Origin: CAMBDR01 sp046597185
GTDB taxonomy: Bacteria > Pseudomonadota > Gammaproteobacteria > Burkholderiales > Burkholderiaceae_D
NCBI GenBank assembly: GCA_046597185.1
Contig: JBKJLF010000519.1
Span: forward strand, 1-12,181
Direction of reading: 5' to 3'
DNA length: 12,181 nt
The position numbers were made by a program, and so were the translations under genes. A model generated the notes under the pieces. That model was not told where the DNA came from. It ran no database searches and worked only from the letters and a program-made list of their open reading frames with translations. The number at the start of each line of letters is the position of its first letter. The first letter of the stretch is position 1. This document shows positions 6,058 through 12,181 of this stretch, in pieces.

Positions 6058-8060
6058 ATGGTGAAACGAATTTGCCGCGTGACGCTGGCACTGACGTTTT
6101 CCCGCCAAACCAGGGTGGTGGTGGGGAGTTTCATATCAAAACAGGGTGAATCCCAACCCAAAGGGGGTGCTTCCTGGCCCCGGATAAACTGCGCCTGCCC
6201 ATCAAACGCTGGCAAGGCAATTTCGATGCGCAACGCACCGCAGCGCACCAGAACGGTTTGCCGCGAGATCATCTCCAGGCTGCATTGTGGTGCAAAATGC
6301 CAATGCCATTCAAACAGATGCGGCGCATGACATTGTAAGCTGTCTTCCACCAAAATCTCACGCAGTTTTTTGTGGTATTCAATTTTACGCCGGTGCAAGA
6401 CCGGATCAGCCAAATGCATATAGCCGTCGTGGCTGGCAATCCAGGTATCGAGCTCGGGAGCAGTGCGCCAAAATTCGCAATGGGCACGGGCTTTGCGCAA
6501 CCATAAGAAGTTGCCCCCCGGTTCGGATTGATCCAAACCGTCCACCCGCACCGTATTGTGGGCGCTGGTGCCGCGAAAATAATCGCGCCAAGTCTTTTGG
6601 GTATGGTAGGAATAGGTGCCCGGATCGATCAGAATCGGGTTGCCCGCCACCGATAAGGTCATGGCGAGGGCATCGGCGTGGCCGTGCGCAGCAATCGATA
6701 AAAAACCCAGCGGGCCGCAATCGGCCACGATATGCACTTCTCGGGCAGAGTTAAAGCCATCGCCCAAAATATAATAGCCGCCGTCAGGGAAGGCTTGCGG
6801 CAAGTTGAGCACGGTGCCTGCGGTGCCTGCGCTGCCCGCACCACTGACCTCAGATAAATGGGCAAACACATCGCGCGAGGCATCGCCCAGCAGCCAACAA
6901 CTTTTATCGTCATAATTGCCGGCTTTGGCTTTAAAGTCGGGGCGCTTAAAGATGACGGCCCCGGTCGAGAGGAGCGAGCGGTAGAGATTCCAGTCGGGAA
7001 ACTGGCTCCAGTTGACCAGCAAGGCATCGTCGGAATCGCCAATGGCCGGCATATTGCCGTTTTTGTCGATCATGGCGGCGATAAATTCCAGCATTTTTTC
7101 CAGCCGGTCAGAAAATTTGGCAGAAAATGGGCAACCATTGGCGCGCCCCACCAAGAGGCATATGAGCATCATGTCGCACACTTCATGCTGGTAGTAAATG
7201 GCTTGCTCCAGGTTGACGCCATCCGGGCCGTTTTGAATCAGGGCTTGTTGCTCCAATTCAAAGGCGGCCAGATGCTGCCATTGCGCACTTTCTCGCCAGC
7301 AAGGCCAAGTGACGGCCGCCACATACAAACCCAGTAATTCGCCAAACAAATGATTATTGGCCGAAGAATGGCGCGACCAATAGCCTGAGATGAAATGGCA
7401 ATGTTGATAAATATTATCGAGCCAACGCAACATAAACTGTTTGCCTTCGGTGTCGGCAAACAAGCGACTATGCTTGCCGCCCAGCAAATGCCAGGCAAAA
7501 GACCAATTCACGAGCCGAATCGCCAATTCCAAAGAGCTGACCCAATTTGCGCCCAGCGGATAAGGGCATTGGTCAAACCACGAGCTGAGCATGCGCTGCA
7601 CCGCTTTGGCATAACGGATTTCACCGGTTAAATGGTAGGCTTGCGCCAGGGTGGTGACGGCCAAATGGCGATTCGGTTCCCACAGATATTTGATATCGCC
7701 AACCATGGCTTCATCGCGATAATTGAGTTGCCGCCCAAATTCGAGCGGGGCTTGCACGCCGTTTTTAGGGTCACGATTGAAATTGGGCGGAAAGCCCAAT
7801 TGGGTATGTTCGAGCGCAAACACATCAAAGTCACCCGCCAAGATGCGCTCGGCCGAGGTGCGGTGACGCACCACGTCCACGGTGCGCGGTAAAGGATCGA
7901 GCCAAGGCTGGCCAAATTGGCTCAAATCCGGCGGGCTTAACCGGGCCAAACCAAAACCCCAAACTTGCAGGCGCGTCTGTACGGCATCACGCACCCGATG
8001 CAAGACCTCGGCCACATCCATGGCGCGCAAACGATTCCACTTCCAAACAAGCTGCTTCAT
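6051..8060 (-). CDS. Heparinase II/III-family polysaccharide lyase
   Basis: 669 residues. The family cleaves uronic-acid-containing polysaccharides by beta-elimination. Seen: the typical N-terminus with WNRLRAMDVAEVLHRVRDA (8-26); an alpha-toroid domain with WEPNRHLAVTTLAQAY (127-142), NWVSSLELAIR (172-182) and the likely active-site stretch SANNHLFGE (233-241, Asn and His) followed by AIYYQHEV (287-294, Tyr); then a beta-sandwich domain with AAHGHADALAM (457-467), GNPILIDPGTYSYH (473-486) and YFRGTSAHNTVRVDG (494-508). No clear signal peptide is visible, as for many cluster-borne homologues, so its location is uncertain. Start: the ATG at 8060 has no good ribosome binding site but gives the family N-terminus; the 72-bp gap upstream is AT-rich. 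Just upstream of the uronate-forming dehydrogenase gene, it likely trims or releases the polymer made by this cluster. Substrate is not determinable. Confidence 0.9.
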   Translation of the reverse strand: MKQLVWKWNRLRAMDVAEVLHRVRDAVQTRLQVWGFGLARLSPPDLSQFGQPWLDPLPRTVDVVRHRTSAERILAGDFDVFALEHTQLGFPPNFNRDPKNGVQAPLEFGRQLNYRDEAMVGDIKYLWEPNRHLAVTTLAQAYHLTGEIRYAKAVQRMLSSWFDQCPYPLGANWVSSLELAIRLVNWSFAWHLLGGKHSRLFADTEGKQFMLRWLDNIYQHCHFISGYWSRHSSANNHLFGELLGLYVAAVTWPCWRESAQWQHLAAFELEQQALIQNGPDGVNLEQAIYYQHEVCDMMLICLLVGRANGCPFSAKFSDRLEKMLEFIAAMIDKNGNMPAIGDSDDALLVNWSQFPDWNLYRSLLSTGAVIFKRPDFKAKAGNYDDKSCWLLGDASRDVFAHLSEVSGAGSAGTAGTVLNLPQAFPDGGYYILGDGFNSAREVHIVADCGPLGFLSIAAHGHADALAMTLSVAGNPILIDPGTYSYHTQKTWRDYFRGTSAHNTVRVDGLDQSEPGGNFLWLRKARAHCEFWRTAPELDTWIASHDGYMHLADPVLHRRKIEYHKKLREILVEDSLQCHAPHLFEWHWHFAPQCSLEMISRQTVLVRCGALRIEIALPAFDGQAQFIRGQEAPPLGWDSPCFDMKLPTTTLVWRENVSASVTRQIRFTIL

Positions 8061-8132
8061 GAATTAAGTGTCAATGATTGATTAAAAATAATAAAAATAT
8101 CCCAGATACTTAACTATTCAGGATATCCGGCT

Positions 8133-11042
8133 TCAACTCAAATGGTTCTCACTTCGAGGTGCAGTCAAGGGTAGTAATACGGTAAAACAAGTGCCTTGTC
8201 CCAACTGGCTTTGAACTTCAATTTGGCCATTCAGCAGGGACGTGACAATATTATAACTGGTATACAAGCCTAATCCATTGCCCCCGCGCCCCATTTTGGT
8301 GGTAAAAAAGGGATCAAAGATACGACCCAGGTGCTGTGCATTAATGCCGACACCATTATCTTCAAAGCGAATTTCCACAAAAGGCTCGCCTGGTGCATTG
8401 GACAAACAGGCTGACGAACTTGCCGACGAACTTGCCGACAAACTTGCCGACAAGCGCATCACCCCCGCGATTTTTTCATCAAAGGCATGAAGTAAGGCAT
8501 TATTGATAAAGTTACTCAAGACTTGACCATAAGGCCCAGGATAACTATCGAGTAAAATATTCGGTTCAATCTCACATTCGATGCAATGCCCGGCCAGCCG
8601 GATTTGATTCATTAAGGTGGCGATGACTTCCTGGCTGGTTTGTTGCAAATCGAAAATACGCCGTTGCGCGCTGGCACGATCCAGCGCCACTTGTTTAAAA
8701 CTGTTGACCAATTGGGAAGCATTGGTCAAACCACGCAAGATGACGGCCGAAGCTTCCTTTGCGTCGAGAATAAAATCACGCAATTGGTGAAATTGTAGCG
8801 CCTGACCATCCAATGCTCGCTCGATGACATCGGTTTTTTCTTGCAAGGCACTGGCCATCATCAAACTATTGCCGATGGGCGTGTTGATTTCATGGGCCAC
8901 ACCGGCCACCAGGGAACCCAGGGCCACCAATTTTTCTTGTTCAACCAATTGAATTTGGGTTTGCTGCAATTGCTGGTAGGCACAGGCATTGCCCAGGGCA
9001 ATCGCGCCATAGGCACACAGGGTGCGAAAGATCAGGCATTCGCGTTCGCCATAGGCTTGTCTTTGTAATGACTGGATGGTCATCGCACCCAGAACCCGTT
9101 CACCGATCATCAAGGGGGCATACAGGCCGCTGGCACTGGCCACCGTGCCGGGTGCCAAATCGAGCTGGGTGTCGGCGCTGAGCGCAGGAAAATCACATAA
9201 AATTTCACAGCGCTCGCGCACACAACGCGCGACCGATGCATGCTTTGATGACAGGGGGAAAGGGGCAATTTCAAGCAGGCGCTCATTTTCCACGCCAAAC
9301 GCGAGCGACAAAGTCTGCCCACTGGCATCGAGTAAAAAGATGGCAAAACCGGATACGTCGAGCAAGCCTTGTACGTGTCGATTGAGCGATTGCAACACCG
9401 CATCGGTATGTAATTGGGCCGTAATTTCTTGCCCGATCGCGCCCAAATGTTCCAGCGTGACGCTGTTTTGATGCAAAACCTGCACCCGCTGCGCTTCCGA
9501 TAGCGCCAGTTGGCGATGATGTTCGCGCTCGCTTTGCGCACGCTCGGTGCGATGCCGCACTTGCATGGCCACCGCACGATTGGTGGCTTGCTGGCTGTGA
9601 ATTTTTTCGCGCGAGGCAATCGCCTGCAAAGAAATGGCGTAAGCCTGGGTAAAATCACGCTGGGCGGCGTACTGGCGCGCAATCGCGTCCAGTAATTCAA
9701 CCGGCACGGTGTAGCCCTCTATCGAATGCGACACCGCCAACGCTTGTTTTAAATAATACAACACGGGATTGGTGCCGGCTTTGGCATCCATGCGGGTATC
9801 GAGCCGGGACAAATCGGGGTCGCATTCATGAATAAAAGCAAACACGCGCCAGACCGAAATCTCTCGCGCCGCATCATGGTGTTGCTGTGCCATGGCGAGC
9901 GCGCCATAGGCCGCAGCTAAGGCTTGCTCGCATTTTCCCAGGCGCGCCAGCGCATGCGCACGCCCACGCTGTACATCAATTTGCAAATCCGGCTGGCGTA
10001 GCGCTTTGGCGCGCACATCGAGTTGCTCGAAATTTTGCAAGGCATAGTCGGGCTGCCCCAGGTCCAAAGCCAAATCGGCAACGTAAGAGAGTGCCACCGC
10101 ATAGGCGCGGGATTCCGGTAAATGGGCCAAAATCTCCAGCGTTTCAAGCAATAGTTCTTGCGCCGCTTCAAAACGCCCCAAACGGCGCAAGGTTTCTGCG
10201 GTTTGCATCAGGCTCACGCCAATACTGCTTTGCCAGCCGCAATGGCGCGCCAAATCCAACGCGCGTTGCATCCATTCCATGGCGGTATGATGATCGTTTA
10301 ACCCGGCAAAGGCATCACCTGCATTTAAGCTCGCCAAAATCGCACGCCGAATTTGGCCGGTTTTGATCGAGGCGTCAAAGGCGCGAATAAAATAACTGGC
10401 GGCCGCACCGAAATCGCTCGACAGCGTGGCATGCAAACCCAGATAGTCGCAAATCCGGGCATGCACGGCAAACTGCGCCTCATGCAAATCGGTATGAAAG
10501 CGTTGCCCCCAGCCTTGCTCGGCGCGCTCACTGTCGCGCAAACAAATGGCAAAGGCCAGCACGGCTTCAAGAATGCCAATGCGCAAACCATCACCAGCTT
10601 GGCGCGCCAGGGCCAGGGCGCGTTCAAATTCCTGTTCGGTCAAATCGATTTGGCCACGGTCATGCGCAATATTGCCCAGGCTCCAATGACAATCCGACCA
10701 ACCTGTCGCATCCCCCAAACTGGCAAACTGCTGTTGCGCCATGTGTACCATGGCCACCGCTTCGTCAAGCTGGGCGGCCAGCCATTTGGCTTCGGCACAG
10801 ACCAGCAATAAGCGCGCGACAAAAATTTGACGGGCGGGCTCCAGTGCTACGCTGTCTGACTGGGCGTCGCTGTGCGCCAGCCATTGCTGGGCTTGATCGG
10901 CTAAACCCAAGGCGCGCCGCGTATCACGCTGGCGCAAGTGCCAGGCCAACGCAACCAGCGTGGGCAAACGCGCCTGATCCGACTGCTGTACCAGCAAGCC
11001 TTCCAAACGCGTGACTTCTTCATCGCTAGCAAACAAATCCAT
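8133..11042 (-). CDS. TPR-GAF sensor histidine kinase (cytoplasmic)
   Basis: 969 residues, no membrane segment or signal peptide seen. N-terminal ~1-480 is rich in TPR-like helical pairs (for example around 120-150, 275-305, 355-385 and 455-480), as in MalT-like or ATPase-linked sensors. A basic, Gln-rich coiled-coil (~482-525) follows, then a GAF domain (~530-690). The kinase core has an H-box VAGVAHEINTPIGNSL with phospho-accepting His717, N-box NFINNALLHAF (844-854), G1 box EDNGVGI (894-900), F-box FDPFFTTKMG (909-918) and G2 GGNGLGLYTSY (920-930). There is no receiver domain, so it must pass phosphate to a separate regulator not in this window. Start: the ATG at 11042 has AAAGGG five bases upstream. 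It lies 21 bp after a paralogous kinase gene and 72 bp before the lyase gene. Odd: a Ser/Ala/Leu-rich repeat is inserted in the ATP-binding domain at ~864-880. The ligand is unknown. Confidence 0.92.
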   Translation of the reverse strand: MDLFASDEEVTRLEGLLVQQSDQARLPTLVALAWHLRQRDTRRALGLADQAQQWLAHSDAQSDSVALEPARQIFVARLLLVCAEAKWLAAQLDEAVAMVHMAQQQFASLGDATGWSDCHWSLGNIAHDRGQIDLTEQEFERALALARQAGDGLRIGILEAVLAFAICLRDSERAEQGWGQRFHTDLHEAQFAVHARICDYLGLHATLSSDFGAAASYFIRAFDASIKTGQIRRAILASLNAGDAFAGLNDHHTAMEWMQRALDLARHCGWQSSIGVSLMQTAETLRRLGRFEAAQELLLETLEILAHLPESRAYAVALSYVADLALDLGQPDYALQNFEQLDVRAKALRQPDLQIDVQRGRAHALARLGKCEQALAAAYGALAMAQQHHDAAREISVWRVFAFIHECDPDLSRLDTRMDAKAGTNPVLYYLKQALAVSHSIEGYTVPVELLDAIARQYAAQRDFTQAYAISLQAIASREKIHSQQATNRAVAMQVRHRTERAQSEREHHRQLALSEAQRVQVLHQNSVTLEHLGAIGQEITAQLHTDAVLQSLNRHVQGLLDVSGFAIFLLDASGQTLSLAFGVENERLLEIAPFPLSSKHASVARCVRERCEILCDFPALSADTQLDLAPGTVASASGLYAPLMIGERVLGAMTIQSLQRQAYGERECLIFRTLCAYGAIALGNACAYQQLQQTQIQLVEQEKLVALGSLVAGVAHEINTPIGNSLMMASALQEKTDVIERALDGQALQFHQLRDFILDAKEASAVILRGLTNASQLVNSFKQVALDRASAQRRIFDLQQTSQEVIATLMNQIRLAGHCIECEIEPNILLDSYPGPYGQVLSNFINNALLHAFDEKIAGVMRLSASLSASSSASSSACLSNAPGEPFVEIRFEDNGVGINAQHLGRIFDPFFTTKMGRGGNGLGLYTSYNIVTSLLNGQIEVQSQLGQGTCFTVLLPLTAPRSENHLS
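8401..8454. repeat. 12-bp tandem repeat inside the kinase ATP-binding domain
   Basis: Plus-strand units gacgaacttgcc (8413-8424, 8425-8436), gacaaacttgcc (8437-8448), a half copy gacaag (8449-8454) and a degenerate copy at 8401-8412. On the coding strand they give an SASL/SASS-type repeat at residues ~864-880, between the N-box and the G1 box. The neighbouring paralogue lacks this segment. Confidence 0.9.
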
Positions 11043-11063
11043 TCTTGCCCTTTCTTACGATAA

Positions 11064-12181
11064 TCAAGACTCCGCCAGCAATTGAGCCACCAGAGGTACA
11101 TCCAGGGTAAACGTGGTGCCGCGCCCAAGCCGGCTTTCACAATAAACCTGCCCGTTTAACAGCGAACTGACAATGGTATAACTGATACTTAAACCCAAAC
11201 CGGAGCCGCCCTGCCCCATTTTGGTGGTGAAAAACGGTTCGAAAATACGGCGCTGATTTTGTTCCGAAATGCCAATGCCGTCATCGCTGAATTGAATACT
11301 CACCCGCCCCGGCACAGTTTGCTGCGCCGACACCTGCATATGGCCGCCGCTGCGCCCATCAAATGCATGCAGCAAGGCGTTGTTGATGAAGTTGGTAATC
11401 ACTTGCCCATAGGGGCCGGGAAAGCTGGTCAGGCTGATGCCGGGCGGAATATCCTGGCCAATCCGATGCCCGGCAATTTTAATTTGATTGGTCATGGTGG
11501 CGATAATTTCATGCGTGGTTTGCGCCAGGTCAAAGGTGCGACGCTGGGCCGTGGTGCGATCCACCGCCACTTGTTTGAAACTGCTCACCAAATCAGCGGC
11601 ACTGGTCAAGCCGCGCATCATGACGGCGCTCGCTTCTTCAGCGTCGTCAATAAAGCCGATTAATTCGGAACGCTGCAAAACCGGGTTTTGCAAGCGCTGG
11701 CGCATAAAATGCATGCGCTCTTGCCAGGCGGTGGCAATCATCAGGCAATTGCCTATCGGGGTATTGAGCTCATGCGCCACGCCGGCCACCAAACCACCCA
11801 AAGCAGCCAGCTTTTCCTGCACCATCATGTGGTGTTGCGCCTGCTGCAATTGCTGGTAGGCGCTGGCATTATCCAGCGCAATGGCACCATAGGCACACAG
11901 GGTGCGAAACACCAAACGCTCGCGTTCGCCAAACGCATGCCGCCGCATCGATTGCACGCTCATCACCCCTAATACCCGATCCCCAACAATGAGCGGCGCG
12001 AACAAGGCGGAGAGGGTATTGAGGGTGCCGGGTATCAGGTTTTCCTGGTCATGATCCGGCGCAAAATCGCGCTCAATCTCGCGCCGCTCGCGCAGGCAGC
12101 GAATCGAATCGGCACTCATATTGGAAAAAGCAATTTTACTCGCAGGCAAGGGCCGCCCTTGTTCGCTACCGAAAGCCCGGT
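11064..12181 (-). CDS. GAF sensor histidine kinase, 5' end beyond the window (paralogue of the next gene)
   Basis: About 370 C-terminal residues are visible. The frame is open to the window edge; the last codons before the edge read RAFGSEQGRPLPASKIAFSN, which aligns with the GAF domain of the downstream kinase, so the gene continues past 12181. The TTG at 12149 is therefore not its start. Seen: the C-terminal half of a GAF domain, H-box VAGVAHELNTPIGNCL (His codon 11774-11772), N-box NFINNALLHAF, G1 DDGIGI, F-box FEPFFTTKMG and G2 GGSGLGLSISY, then a short tail ending at 11064. Core motifs are intact, so it should be active. It closely matches the next kinase residue by residue, including the segment FRTLCAYGAIAL, so the pair arose by tandem duplication. 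The 21-bp gap suggests co-transcription. No receiver domain follows. An N-terminal TPR region is expected but not visible. Confidence 0.9.
   Translation of the reverse strand, partial: RAFGSEQGRPLPASKIAFSNMSADSIRCLRERREIERDFAPDHDQENLIPGTLNTLSALFAPLIVGDRVLGVMSVQSMRRHAFGERERLVFRTLCAYGAIALDNASAYQQLQQAQHHMMVQEKLAALGGLVAGVAHELNTPIGNCLMIATAWQERMHFMRQRLQNPVLQRSELIGFIDDAEEASAVMMRGLTSAADLVSSFKQVAVDRTTAQRRTFDLAQTTHEIIATMTNQIKIAGHRIGQDIPPGISLTSFPGPYGQVITNFINNALLHAFDGRSGGHMQVSAQQTVPGRVSIQFSDDGIGISEQNQRRIFEPFFTTKMGQGGSGLGLSISYTIVSSLLNGQVYCESRLGRGTTFTLDVPLVAQLLAES

Noticed and set aside
8061..8132. Promoter for the lyase and exopolysaccharide block in the AT-rich 72-bp gap
   Set aside because: A TTGACA at about 8070 sits only ten bases before the start codon with no -10 at the right distance inside the gene; other -10/-35 combinations match poorly.
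1..12181. CRISPR array, tRNA or rRNA genes, insertion sequence, integrase or attachment site
   Set aside because: None was seen. The only repeats are short coding tandem repeats, and no transposase or recombinase motifs are present.

Overview
The window looks like chromosomal DNA from a Gram-negative proteobacterium, most likely beta or gamma. It carries a lipid A deacylase-like outer membrane protein, an AlgD-type sugar-nucleotide dehydrogenase, a SymE-family protein with a LexA-like box, and TPR-GAF histidine kinases, in moderately GC-rich coding DNA. I cannot name the genus from sequence alone.

Right to middle (12181 to 1445, all on the minus strand). Transcription order is: a histidine kinase cut by the window edge (12181-11064); a 969-residue TPR-GAF histidine kinase that is its paralogue (11042-8133); a heparinase II/III-family polysaccharide lyase (8060-6051); an AlgD/Ugd-type nucleotide-sugar 6-dehydrogenase (5989-4679); a GT4 glycosyltransferase (4695-3487); UDP-glucose 4-epimerase GalE (3447-2440); and an LpxR-family outer membrane lipid A 3'-O-deacylase (2443-1445). 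The last five form a compact exopolysaccharide and cell-surface block. The dehydrogenase and glycosyltransferase genes overlap by 17 bp, and galE and lpxR overlap by ATGA. The dehydrogenase supplies a uronic-acid nucleotide sugar and GalE supplies UDP-galactose or a similar sugar. The GT4 enzyme adds a sugar, the lyase can cut or trim a uronate-containing polymer, and LpxR would remodel the lipid A in which surface structures sit. The two kinases just upstream may sense a signal and control these or other genes, but no response regulator lies in the window.

Left end (1-1420). This is a decayed accessory region. A plus-strand remnant of a PF09820-type 'AAA-ATPase-like' gene (790-1419) runs convergent to lpxR. 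It has a probable one-base loss in an A run and two internal deletions. Left of it, reading left, is a SymE-family protein (598-200) with an unusual low-complexity N-terminal extension. Its upstream region has a good sigma70 promoter with a near-consensus LexA box on the -10 element, and a perfect 14-bp hairpin in the predicted leader. This layout resembles the SOS-regulated symE/symR type I toxin-antitoxin locus of E. coli. No gene was recognised in 1-199.

A recurring feature is short in-frame tandem repeats inside coding genes: 12 bp in the symE-like gene, 9 bp in the lpxR signal peptide, and 12 bp in the ATP-binding domain of the kinase.
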